A stretch of DNA of 17,925 nt. Origin: Verrucomicrobiota bacterium. Lineage in GTDB: Bacteria > Verrucomicrobiota > Verrucomicrobiia > Limisphaerales > UBA9464. This document shows positions 7,500 through 16,000 of this stretch, one piece after another. The stretch spans positions 1-17,925 of the forward strand of contig CANHYD010000011.1 in NCBI GenBank assembly GCA_947464705.1, written 5' to 3'. The notes below the pieces were generated by a model. It was not told the origin of the DNA. It made no database searches and saw only the letters and a program-made list of their open reading frames with translations. Made by a program: the position numbers and the translations under genes. Numbering within the stretch: the first letter of the stretch is position 1; each line of letters opens with the position of its first letter.

Positions 7500-7660
7500 C
7501 CGGCCGAGCTGCCTTCAAACATTCCGTTCTATAGTTATTGCTATAATCGCAACTTGGTGGCTTTTGTGAAAACAGGGTTTGTTTTTTAAAGCCATTATAT
7601 TTATTCGCAGTATATAATTAACGGCAAAATATCCTGAACGGGATAAATGTGGTGCCCACC

Positions 7661-7711
7661 AGGGACAGGCTGCACCCGCTTCTCTCTTCACCCTGTTGAG
7701 AGCCTGTCCCT
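7661..7711. repeat. Inverted pair of AGGGACAGGCT repeats (BIME-like)
   Basis: AGGGACAGGCT at 7661-7671 faces its exact reverse complement AGCCTGTCCCT at 7701-7711 across 29 nt. The pair could fold into an 11-bp stem in DNA or RNA. Head-to-head pairing of this kind is how REP sequences are often arranged (BIMEs). It lies in the 3' region shared by two convergent genes. Confidence 0.8.
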
Positions 7712-7782
7712 CTTATCCACCGAACGGGCTTAGGCAGGCTTGATTGTCGCGAATCCAGAAATTGACCGAGCAAACGTCGTTC

Positions 7783-7812
7783 AGGGACAGGCTCCTGAGA
7801 GGGACAGGCTCC
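7783..7812 (+). repeat. Two direct copies of AGGGACAGGCTCC
   Basis: AGGGACAGGCTCC occurs at 7783-7795 and 7800-7812, separated by only TGAG. Both lie just beyond the stop codon of the TPR gene, in its 3' untranslated region. The near-tandem arrangement suggests local duplication or repeated insertion at one target. Confidence 0.8.
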
Positions 7813-7854
7813 AGAAGGTTCTTGGCAGACTGTCAACTGTCGAAGCAGCTGGGG

Positions 7855-9525
7855 CTAGTAATCCCGAATGTTTCGACCGGCGCTCCGTGGAGCCTGTCCC
7901 TTGTTGCCGGGTTGGTTGACTCGGGGTGGACCGTCCAGGGGAGGAGCCATCCATTGAGGGGGGGAAGGCATCGGTTGGGCTCCGTTTCTCGGGTCGCCGG
8001 GACCTGGAGTTTCCGAGGGTTGCTGGCCTTTCTCTGCAAGCATTTGACGCAACCCGTCGAGCTCCTTGCCCACTTGCTCGGCTCGCTGTGCGGTTCGGTC
8101 GCTAGGTTTGATGGCTTGAAGCTCGTTGAGCGCCTGCTCGGCGCCCTCCAGTCGTGCCGCTTTTGCTTCCATGGGCTCCTGAGCCCCGGGCGATTGCATG
8201 AGCTTGTCGGCGAGTTTGTCCAGTGTTTGGGCCAACTTCTGCTCGGCTTGCTCCTGCTTGGCTTGGAGGCGTGGCTGATTGGGGCGAAGTTCAGAAGCCT
8301 GTTGGAAGTGGTCCAACGCTTGGCTTAATTGCATAGCCTGTTGCTCGGGTTGGGAAAAGGCCGACTGCTGCTCCTGGAAATCCCCCTCGTCTTCATGGAC
8401 CTGGGCCATCCTGCGGTCGATCTCCTCGCCCGTGCGCTGGGCCTCCGAATGGTTAGGGGACTGCTCCAAAGCGTGATCGATTTGTTCACGGGCCATCCTC
8501 AGTAGAGCCAATTTTTCCTTGGTGACGGGAATCTGCTCTTCGAGGGCCAGGAAAGTCTCCGCCTGTTTGACTTTCGCATCAGCCAAACGGTCCTTGGCTT
8601 TTTTGAGGGCTTCGTCGACTTGTGAATCTCCGGGGCGGAGTTGTTGGCTTTCTTCCAGTTGTGAGATGCCTTGTTCAAGCCTCGAAGCGTCCACTTCCGG
8701 AAGGCGCGGCTCGCGACGACTCGACTTTAACGATAGAGGTGTCTGTGCGTTACGCATTCCTTCCTGCTTGAGGGCTTCAGCCAGGCGATTCTTGGTGTCG
8801 GACTCCCCGCGTTCAGCCTCGGGATTGACGGGGCTCAGTTGATGGGCCTCAGAGAATTTTTCGTGGGCATTGCGCAGATCAGGAATCCGTTGGGCCGCGG
8901 TCTTGTTGGGTTGATTGGATTGCTCGTCCGCCTTTCGGGCTTCTTCTAGCAGAAGCTTCAGCAGTTGTGTCCGGACGAACACGTCATTTTCCAGAGCCCT
9001 GGGTTCACCTGGTGTTTTTTTGAGCACCAGCTGATAAGCTTCGAGAGCGGCCCTCCATCGGGCAATCGTCTCGTCCAGGTTTGCGGACCGAGACTCGACT
9101 CCGAGTTGATATTCCGCGTTGCCGCGCTGGAATCGGGCCCAGTTCGCCAACGTCGGATGGTTCAGCGTTTCTACCCGGTCAAAGGCCACTAGGGCGTCTT
9201 CCCAGCGGCGAGCAGCGTAGGCGGCCACCCCGGCGTTGTATTGGATATGAGGACTGTTGGGCTGAAGTTCGGCCTGCAGGGCCAAGGTGTCGGCGACTGT
9301 CTGCGGTGCACCGTTGGTCAACTGATGCTGGAGTTCCTGAATGTTCAGGGGAGCCGCGGCTGAGAGGGCGGGGACTGGAAAAGCAAAGGCGCAGACCCAA
9401 GCCAGGACTACCGGTGCCAGTGGTGCTAGGGACAGGCTCCGAGCGGAGAGCTTGCGAAGAACCAGGGACAGGCTCCGAGTCGGGGGCGGATCGGAGGGAT
9501 GGTGAGGCCGTCGGAGAAAATTCAT
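7855..9525 (-). CDS. TPR protein of the Bat operon (BatC/BatE-like)
   Basis: The 556-residue product is the last gene of the Bat operon. Its N-terminus is odd: about 35 residues, including Arg-Ser-Leu-Ser-Leu twice, precede the signal-peptide core (APVVLAWVCAFAFPVPALSAAAP). TPR-like helices follow at about 60-190 (HIQYNAGVAAYAARRWEDALVAF), then a long Gln/Glu/Ala-rich helical region to about 480, probably coiled coil with further TPR-like units, and a Pro-rich tail. Family knowledge: Bat TPR proteins sit in the periplasm and work with the VWA proteins of the same operon. The ATG overlaps the stop of the upstream VWA gene by 4 nt (9522-9525), and no other ATG, GTG or TTG lies between it and the signal core, so this start stands. 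Three repeat copies are built into the reading frame, two near the start and one near the end (encoding Gly-Gln-Ala-Pro). Confidence 0.8.
   Translation of the reverse strand: MNFLRRPHHPSDPPPTRSLSLVLRKLSARSLSLAPLAPVVLAWVCAFAFPVPALSAAAPLNIQELQHQLTNGAPQTVADTLALQAELQPNSPHIQYNAGVAAYAARRWEDALVAFDRVETLNHPTLANWARFQRGNAEYQLGVESRSANLDETIARWRAALEAYQLVLKKTPGEPRALENDVFVRTQLLKLLLEEARKADEQSNQPNKTAAQRIPDLRNAHEKFSEAHQLSPVNPEAERGESDTKNRLAEALKQEGMRNAQTPLSLKSSRREPRLPEVDASRLEQGISQLEESQQLRPGDSQVDEALKKAKDRLADAKVKQAETFLALEEQIPVTKEKLALLRMAREQIDHALEQSPNHSEAQRTGEEIDRRMAQVHEDEGDFQEQQSAFSQPEQQAMQLSQALDHFQQASELRPNQPRLQAKQEQAEQKLAQTLDKLADKLMQSPGAQEPMEAKAARLEGAEQALNELQAIKPSDRTAQRAEQVGKELDGLRQMLAEKGQQPSETPGPGDPRNGAQPMPSPPQWMAPPLDGPPRVNQPGNKGQAPRSAGRNIRDY
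7889..7901 (-). repeat. Repeat copy inside the 3' end of the TPR coding sequence
   Basis: GGAGCCTGTCCCT is the exact reverse complement of AGGGACAGGCTCC at 7800-7812, so the two form a 13-bp inverted pair across the TPR stop codon. On the coding strand this copy reads as Gly-Gln-Ala-Pro in the Pro-rich tail of the protein. Confidence 0.78.
9428..9476 (+). repeat. Two in-frame repeat copies inside the TPR gene N-terminus
   Basis: AGGGACAGGCTCC occurs at 9428-9440 and at 9464-9476, 36 nt apart; both matches continue with CGAG. Because 36 is a multiple of three, both are read in the same frame on the coding (minus) strand and both encode Arg-Ser-Leu-Ser-Leu. The copies lie between the start codon and the signal-peptide core. 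Confidence 0.85.
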
Positions 9526-10577
9526 GGGACGACGGGAGTCGACGTGGGGCGGATGGGGGAGAGCAGGCGTGGGCGTTGGTGGCGGCGGACGCCAATGATG
9601 GCCTGGGCCACGAGGGCACCAATGGCCAGACTCAACGGCAGCGGGTAGGCCTCGACGTAGTTCTTGCTGTCTTCCCGGGCTGCGCTTTCGGCCAACGGGG
9701 CTAGGAATTCCTGCCGGAGCGTGGTGAAACCCTCCCCTTGATCCCCCAGGGGCACGTAGCGGCCTCCGGTGAGGGCGGTGATGCGTTTGAGGTTGGCTTC
9801 ATTCAGGCGCGAGACGACTTCCTGGCCCGAGGCATTCTGCGCCACGCCACCCCATTGGATCCGGGGAACCTTGGAACCGCCCCGAGTCCCCACACCGACC
9901 GCGCAGACCTTCACACCCTGACGGGCCCAACGGCGAGTGAACTCTAACAGTTGATCACCGGAATCTTCGCCGTCGGTGACCAGAATGACCACCCGGGGTT
10001 GAATGCTGTTGGTCTGGAAATACCGCCCAGCCCGCTCGATGGCGGACCCCAGGTTGGACCCGGCCGTCTCTCCATCCATCTCCACCGTGTAGGGTGAGGC
10101 ATAACGCAACATGGCTTGGATAGCCCGGGTGTCGAAGCTGAGTGGGGCATTGAGGTAGGCCACACCGCTGAAGGTAATTAACCCGACTCGGTCCGCTCGG
10201 CTGGAATCCAAGAAACGAGACAATGCGTTGGTGGCCGCAAACCACCGGTTGGGGCGCACATCGGTCGCTAGCATGGAGCGGGAGAGATCCAGGGCGATGA
10301 GGTAGGGGACTCCTCTCAACTCCGATTGCTCATCGGTACGGAAGGCCAGGGGGCGAGCCAATGCCAGTGGTAGCAAGATGGCCGCGGCTAGGGTTAATGC
10401 GCGATCGGCCCGTTGTCGCCAAGGCACCAGCCCAGGATCGGACCACGGCCGGTCGGCACTGCCCGAGAACTGCGCGATCCGGCGCCGATTGCGCCGTTTT
10501 TCCAGAACCCAGACGCCTCCGATCATGGCGATCAGGACTGGAATCAGCAGCAGTAGCCCAGGGTGCGCGAATCTCAT
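9522..10577 (-). CDS. VWA-domain membrane protein (BatB-like)
   Basis: From the ATG at 10577 the product has 351 residues. That start overlaps the upstream stop by 4 nt (10574-10577); the frame is open further back, but the extra residues do not fit the family. Membrane helices lie at about 7-24 and 59-76 and again near the C-terminus (LAIGALVAQAIIGV), with the VWA domain (about 90-290) between them, so it probably faces the periplasm. The metal-ion-dependent adhesion site is complete in its key parts: Asp97-x-Ser99-x-Ser101 (IALDLSRSM) and Thr201-Asp202-Gly203 (LVTDGED). Family knowledge: Bat VWA proteins act with DUF58 and MoxR proteins in envelope and stress functions; the exact role is unknown. 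It is fourth of five genes in this operon. Confidence 0.88.
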   Translation of the reverse strand: MRFAHPGLLLLIPVLIAMIGGVWVLEKRRNRRRIAQFSGSADRPWSDPGLVPWRQRADRALTLAAAILLPLALARPLAFRTDEQSELRGVPYLIALDLSRSMLATDVRPNRWFAATNALSRFLDSSRADRVGLITFSGVAYLNAPLSFDTRAIQAMLRYASPYTVEMDGETAGSNLGSAIERAGRYFQTNSIQPRVVILVTDGEDSGDQLLEFTRRWARQGVKVCAVGVGTRGGSKVPRIQWGGVAQNASGQEVVSRLNEANLKRITALTGGRYVPLGDQGEGFTTLRQEFLAPLAESAAREDSKNYVEAYPLPLSLAIGALVAQAIIGVRRHQRPRLLSPIRPTSTPVVP

Positions 10578-11527
10578 GGCAGGTTCCTCCGCAGGAGCGA
10601 ATTCCAGATCCATCCACCCAGCCACAGCAGCGACCCCAGGGTCACGGGCCAGACAAAAAGCTCCTGCCACAGGACAAAACGCTTTTGGATCAGGTCCCGT
10701 TTCTCCAGTTGGTCGATGAGGTTGTAAATGCCCTGCAAGGCCCGTGTGTCGTTGGCTTGGAAGAACTGGCCGCCAGTGATGCGCGCTGCTCGGTTGAGGT
10801 CATGGTTGGCGGCCACTGATGGAACGACCATCTCCGGACCGATCAGGACCGAGTAGAGTTTGACCTTGTCGCGAACCAGTTGCCCGATGATCTCCGATGC
10901 ACGGGGGCCGGAGGAGTTGTCCCCATCGGTCACGAGGATGACCACCTTGCTGCGATCGCTGTCCTTGCGCAGGAAATTTCCCGCGGCCATCACCGCCCAA
11001 CCAATGCCCGTTCCGGTGGCCAGATCGGTTTGATGCATGGATTCAATGGCCCAGCGATGGTCGAGGGTCAGCGGGCTGACCAGAAATGGGTTCCGCGCAA
11101 AACAAACGATTCCGATGCGGTCACTCGGGCGTCCCAGAATGAACTTCTCGGTGACATACTCCAGGGCGGCCCGGCGTGTGACCCGTTTGCGATCTAGCCG
11201 GAAATCGGTTTCTGCCATCGAACGGCTGAAATCGAGCGCCAGCATGATGTCGATGCCCTTGCTCGGGTCGGGCAGATCGCCTCGAGGCATCCGCGGCCTA
11301 GCCAGACCCAGGATGAGCAGAGCCAGAGGAACCAAGGTCCACAGCGCCTGGGTGGCCGCCCGTTGTCGGGCGGGAATGCGGCCCAGGTGGCCGAGGCCGG
11401 CCAGGGACGGCACCGCCAGCGACGGAACTGCCCGCGGTCGGCGTCGGAACCAGGCGAGTGCAGGCAGCGCCAACAGACCGAGCAGCACCCACGGGTAGAG
11501 GAACTCGATGGCCAACAGGTCCTTCAA
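10574..11527 (-). CDS. VWA-domain membrane protein (BatA-like)
   Basis: I choose a TTG start at 11527. It overlaps the upstream stop codon as TTGA (11524-11527), has GAGAGGAG 5 nt upstream, and gives a 317-residue product beginning LKDLLAIEFLYPWVLLGLL, the usual N-terminal helix of BatA proteins. A longer open frame back to 11653 only adds residues encoded by another gene's DNA. Helices are at about 10-27 and 60-76, and there is a C-terminal one (FVWPVTLGSLLWLGGWIW). The VWA domain (about 90-285) has a good metal site: Asp99-x-Ser101-x-Ser103 (LALDFSRSM), Thr in the ATGTGIG segment near 171-173, and Thr200-Asp201-Gly202 (LVTDGDNSSG). It is the paralogue of the next gene, and the pair is the hallmark of Bat operons. 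Confidence 0.88.
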   Translation of the reverse strand: MKDLLAIEFLYPWVLLGLLALPALAWFRRRPRAVPSLAVPSLAGLGHLGRIPARQRAATQALWTLVPLALLILGLARPRMPRGDLPDPSKGIDIMLALDFSRSMAETDFRLDRKRVTRRAALEYVTEKFILGRPSDRIGIVCFARNPFLVSPLTLDHRWAIESMHQTDLATGTGIGWAVMAAGNFLRKDSDRSKVVILVTDGDNSSGPRASEIIGQLVRDKVKLYSVLIGPEMVVPSVAANHDLNRAARITGGQFFQANDTRALQGIYNLIDQLEKRDLIQKRFVLWQELFVWPVTLGSLLWLGGWIWNSLLRRNLP

Positions 11528-12060
11528 GGGTTCTCCTCTCTCTGGCCCGGTGCCAGCCCGGCACACTCCCGGATGAACCGTTCGGCCGTGTCGATGAGAG
11601 CGGCCAATTCCGATTCGGTGGCCACTCCCTGGGCGAATTTCAGGAGATCGCACCGGCCTAGAAAATCACGAAGAGTCGCCCGGTGCTCGGGATTGAGACG
11701 TGGATCCGTCGCTGCCAATTCCAGAAATTCGCGCGAGGTCTGGAAGCGGACCGAGAAGGCATACCGTGCTTCCAAGTAACCTCGCAGAATCTCGCTCACA
11801 TCGACGGCGAAAGGATGTCCGACCCAGTGGCCGCGGTTGGAACGCAGCGCGGCCAAGCGGGCCAGGAAGGCTTCATGCGGCGGCGGCCCCTCGGGAACGG
11901 CGGGCGCTGGTGTCGGGGGGCGCCGCTGAAGCCACCAACGACCGAGGCTGTAGGCGACCAAGCCGATCACCACCGGAAGGCTCAGGAGCAGCCACGGGTT
12001 CTCCCACCATTGGGGTAGGGGAACGAGAGTCAGGTCCTCGATGAGCCGATCGGGTTTCAT
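11524..12060 (-). CDS. DUF4381-like membrane protein of the Bat operon
   Basis: From the ATG at 12060 the product has 178 residues. AAAGG lies about 7 nt upstream, and the DUF58 gene stops 19 nt before it. The longer open frame to 12312 runs inside the DUF58 gene and is not used. A single membrane helix (about 22-40, NPWLLLSLPVVIGLVAYSLG) follows a short N-terminal segment. A Pro-rich linker comes next, and the rest is helical: VSEILRGYLEARYAFSVRFQ and REFLELAATDPRLNPEHRATL match what I know of DUF4381, a small family found between DUF58 and VWA genes. It has no known enzymatic activity and is thought to be a structural partner. It ends in a TTGA overlap with the BatA-like gene. Confidence 0.75.
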   Translation of the reverse strand: MKPDRLIEDLTLVPLPQWWENPWLLLSLPVVIGLVAYSLGRWWLQRRPPTPAPAVPEGPPPHEAFLARLAALRSNRGHWVGHPFAVDVSEILRGYLEARYAFSVRFQTSREFLELAATDPRLNPEHRATLRDFLGRCDLLKFAQGVATESELAALIDTAERFIRECAGLAPGQREENP

Positions 12061-12079
12061 GGGTGCCTTTAGCCGGTGC

Positions 12080-12988
12080 TCATGCGATGCGACGCCGCGC
12101 GGCGTGGTCGAGAAACCCCTGGAGGAGCTGGGCCCAGGGCTGATCGGTGCGGACCTCCAGCTCCGGGATGCGTCCCCCACGGAAGGTGGCGATGAGGTGA
12201 TCCCGCCGGGCCTGTCCGGCCATTCGCCATCCCTCCCGAACGCGTGGATCACTGGAATCGACCTCGAGCACTTCGCCGGTTTCGGAATCTTGCAGGAGCA
12301 CCCATCCCACATCGGGCAGTTCGAGTTCGCGCTGGTCGCTCAAGCGCAAGGCCATCATCTCATGCCGCTGATTGGAGGCCTTGATGGCGCGGGTCCAGCC
12401 CTCGGTGTCGGGGTCGTGGAAGTCCGAGAGCACGAAACTCAGCGTCGGTCGGGTGAAGAGGTTGTTCAGAAACTGCAGCGCCGCGCCAATCGAAGTCCCG
12501 GAATGCTTCGGCGTGGTGTAGAGCATCTCATGCAGCAGACGGGTGACGTGGGCGCGGGTTTTGCGGGGCGGGATGTACCGTTCCACTCGATCCGAGAAGA
12601 GGATGGCTCCAACTCGGTCGCCATCCCGCACGGCACTGAACGCCAGGGAGCCTGCCAGAATGGCGGCCATTTCACGTTGTGAGGCAACACCGGCCTTTGG
12701 ATTCGCATCCGAGCCGAAGTCTCCGCTGGCCGAGATGTCGACCAGGAGCATGACCACTAGCTCTCGCTCCTCGACGTGACGTTTGATGAAGGGTTTGCGC
12801 AGGCGCGCCGTGACATTCCAATCAATGCGGCGGACATCATCGCCGGGCACGTACTCGCGCACGTCGGCGAAATCCATGCCCCGCCCTTTGAAGACGCTCC
12901 CCAATCGGCCACCCATCAGCTGCTCGCTCACCAATCGGGCCCGCACCTCCACGGATCGGAGGCGCTGGATGTAATCGTTGGGCAGCAT
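12080..12988 (-). CDS. DUF58 protein, first gene of the Bat operon
   Basis: From the ATG at 12988 the product has 302 residues. The extension to 13108 overlaps the heme-protein gene and lacks family resemblance, so it is left out, though no clear Shine-Dalgarno precedes 12988. The DUF58 signature is plain: DVREYVPGDDVRRIDWNVTAR at about 42-62. After it comes a VWA-like fold with a partial metal site, Asp84-x-Ser86-x-Ser88 (LLVDISASGD), and later VLSDFHDPDTEGWTRA. It has no signal peptide or membrane helix, so it is cytosolic, as is usual for short DUF58 proteins that work with a MoxR ATPase. Here the gene follows the stop of the heme-binding protein by 55 nt and no MoxR gene precedes it, which is unusual for this operon type. 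Confidence 0.9.
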   Translation of the reverse strand: MLPNDYIQRLRSVEVRARLVSEQLMGGRLGSVFKGRGMDFADVREYVPGDDVRRIDWNVTARLRKPFIKRHVEERELVVMLLVDISASGDFGSDANPKAGVASQREMAAILAGSLAFSAVRDGDRVGAILFSDRVERYIPPRKTRAHVTRLLHEMLYTTPKHSGTSIGAALQFLNNLFTRPTLSFVLSDFHDPDTEGWTRAIKASNQRHEMMALRLSDQRELELPDVGWVLLQDSETGEVLEVDSSDPRVREGWRMAGQARRDHLIATFRGGRIPELEVRTDQPWAQLLQGFLDHAARRRIA

Positions 12989-13043
12989 GATGGGTGTGAG
13001 TTGGTCCGCCGATCCGACTCGGGATGACAGGAGCTTGGCCGCC

Positions 13044-16000
13044 TTATTCGGCGGTGGCGAGGTATTCGACGAGGTTACGGATGTCCTGCTTGGAGAGCAG
13101 TTCGCCAAATCCCTCGGGCATGCCCGAAAGGCCTTTCTCGCGACCGGTGATCTCGGATTTCTTGACGGTGATGAGTCCGTCTTCGGCCGAGTTGAGCACC
13201 AGCTCGGTCGCCGACTCCGATTTGATGACCCCCGCGTAGCTTTGACCGCCTTTGAGGTTCACCAGCACGTTCTCAAACCCCGCGGCGATCGCGGCGTTGG
13301 GATAGAGAATGCTCGTCAGCAGGTAGGCCCGCCCGTTCTTCTTGCCCAACCCGGTGAGTTCCGGGCCGACCTCGCCGCCTTCGCCCTGGACCTTATGGCA
13401 GCGAACACAACTGACCTCGGCCCGCTCGGCAAAAACCTTTTTGCCAGCTTCAGCGTCGCCTCCGACCAGGCAGGCCTTCCAGGCGGCGGAGGGATCTTTT
13501 GCATCGAGACGGCTCTTGTATTGGCTGAGCAACGGCTTGAGTGATTCGCGCTCTCCCGCCGCCTCCACGACATCGAGTTCCAGTTCTGGCGCCACGGTGC
13601 CCGCGAGCACGCCTTCCATCCAGTTTTTCAGGAGAGCCTCGGCCTCGGCAGTCTTCACCGAGCCCAGTGTGGCCAATGCCGATTGTTTTTCGGTGACCGT
13701 GCCGGAGGCCAAGGCCTTTTCCAGAGGCGCTGTGGATCCGCCAGCTGCGGAGCCACCCCCGGATCCGGCATTGCGGGCGGCGACCGGCGGCGCCTCGACA
13801 GCGAGTTGGGTGGCCAAGCTGCGGACCTTTTCATCCTTGTCTTCTCGGGCGGCGGCCAGAGCAGGTGCGTAGTCGGGTGTTTGCAGGAGCGACAGGGATC
13901 GTAGAGCGTCTGAGCGTGCGGCGCCGTCGGCGGAACCCTGAATCACCAGTGCGGACAGCGCGGGCGAAGCCTCGGTGATCTTGAGAGTCCCCGCGGCTCG
14001 GGCAGCGGCGGCGCGGACCGCGTTCGGCGCCGAGGCCAGTAGGGCGTTGGACACCGGTTTCAATGCCTCATTGGGCACCTTTTCGGAACGGGCGAACGCA
14101 GTCGGACGCCAGAGTCCGGTGATGCGATCGCGGCCGGAATTGGCGGGCCACTGGCTGAGGGCGTCGATGGCCTCGGCCCGGAGATTCACCGGGGCGTCTT
14201 CACGGGTTGCATAGGTGGCCAGGGCTTTGGCGGTGGCCTCGGTGCCGAAGCGGTAGTTGGCGTTGAGGACCCGACGCATCAACGGCGCCTCGGTCAGGCC
14301 GGGGCGCTCGACCAAGCGGGCCAGAGCTTCCAGGGCTCCCGGAATGGGCTGGTCGTTGATGGCACGAGCGGCCTCGGTGACGATGCGGGGTGAGGCATCC
14401 CCGAGGAAGGAAGCGATCTCATTGCGCTCCAGTTTGCGCATCGCCAGCAGGATTCCCATGCGCACCGATTCGTTGGGGTGTCGCACGTGATTGATCAGTG
14501 CGTCGATGTCGTTGGCTCCGATCAGTGCCGTCACTCCGGCGTGTCGCAAATAGGGATCCTTGTCGGCGTTTTCTGCCAGCAAGTCGAAGAGCGCGGGGAT
14601 CGATTCCCGGCGGCCCAGCTTGCCCAGAGCGATCGTGCTGAGGGTGCGTGTGTGCAAATCGCTGTCGTGGGTCAGTCGGATCAGTGCCTCGTAAGAGCGA
14701 CCGTAGCGGGCGTCGCCCAGCACGGTGGCGGTCACGGCGCGCACCTTCGCATCGGTGTCGGACAAGAGTGGGATCAACCGTTCCAGCGACTCCACTCGGG
14801 TGCCCGACACGCTCGTGTTGCGCTGGGCGCGAGCGATTTGTCCGACACCCCAGATGCCATGCAGACGGGCCTGGAGGGTTTTGCCGGAGAGGGCCGCCTT
14901 GAGCAGGGACTTGTCGTCTTGACGTGCGGCCAGCTCAAATTGAGAACCCAGTCGGACCCGGTAATTGGGGTGCAGAAGCCCCTTGGTCAATTCGCTGGTG
15001 GATCGCTGGGAGAAGCCGGCCGCCAAAAAGGCCTGAGTCTCGCGTACCAATTGCGACTGCGAATGGCGCGGGTCGGAGAAGCGGTAGATGCGGCCCTTGC
15101 CCACGGGTTCCCAGCCATCAAACCAGTCGAGCACCCAAAACGAACCATCGGGACCCCAATGGCCATCGGTGGCATTGATCGACCAGATGAACTTCTGGTC
15201 GTCCACGATTTCGAAGCCTGCGCCCTTGGCCTTGTGCTTGAACTTCCATAAGCCGGATCCACTGGAGCTGCCGCGGAAATCGCACAGGGTGAAGGTGTCG
15301 TTCCACTCGGGGCCGCTGCCAGTCCCCTCGTAGTAGCTGACGCCGCTGGGGCCGGAGGAGATGTTCTTGATGGGAGGGGTCAGGTAGGCGGGCTGAGAGT
15401 CATTCTGTGGATGCCACATCTTCTCAGAATTCCAGGGGCCGCGGGGATTGGGGGCACTGCGGCCTTCCAGGAATTGCCAGCCGATGCGCCAACCGCTGTC
15501 GCCCCCTTCGACCAACCAAGTCCAACGCGCCTGATCGCCGCCGTCCGAATTGTTGTCGCCGGTGAAGAGATTTCCCCACGCATCGAAGACCATGTCCTGC
15601 GGATTGCGAAGGCCCTGATAGATCATCTCGAGATGCGAGCCGTCGGGTTCGCAGCGGAAGACTGCCCCGCTGTCCGCGGTTCCCACCAGGTGCCCTTCGG
15701 TCCGGATCATCGAGGCGCGATCACCGATAGAGAAGTAGAGTCGACCATCCGGGCCGAAGACCAGACCGTGCAGGTCGTGCCCAAGGAACCCGACGCGGAT
15801 CCCGTGACCATAGCTGATGCTGCGGCGTTCGTCGGCGATGCCGTCCCCATCGGCGTCACGGAGTCGCCAGACATTGGGTATGTTCGCAAAAAAGACATCC
15901 TTGCCCCGCGCCAGCACGCCTGCGGCCACGCCGTCCAGTGGGCTGGCGAAGTTCTCGGCGAACACGGTGGAGACCGTAGCCTTGCCGGCACCCTGAGGAT

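Larger units (their letters stand above)
7500..7854. other. Gene-free stretch with AT-rich patch and repeat cluster
   Basis: This 355-nt gap lies between the convergent HDOD and TPR genes. The left part is AT-rich: by my count 7531-7620 is about 29% GC, against clearly GC-rich flanks. It includes TATAG/CTATA (7530-7534 and 7541-7545) as a small inverted repeat and two TATAAT strings (7542-7547 and 7613-7618) without good -35 partners. The right part (7661-7812) holds four repeat copies. No open frame here looks like a gene. Confidence 0.6.

Noticed and set aside
12207..12219. GGCCTGTCCGGCC resembling the repeat
   Set aside because: It shares only CCTGTCC with the core and is ordinary DUF58 coding sequence.
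12061..12312. Upstream extension of the DUF4381-like protein
   Set aside because: It lies wholly inside the DUF58 coding sequence and its translation lacks any family features.
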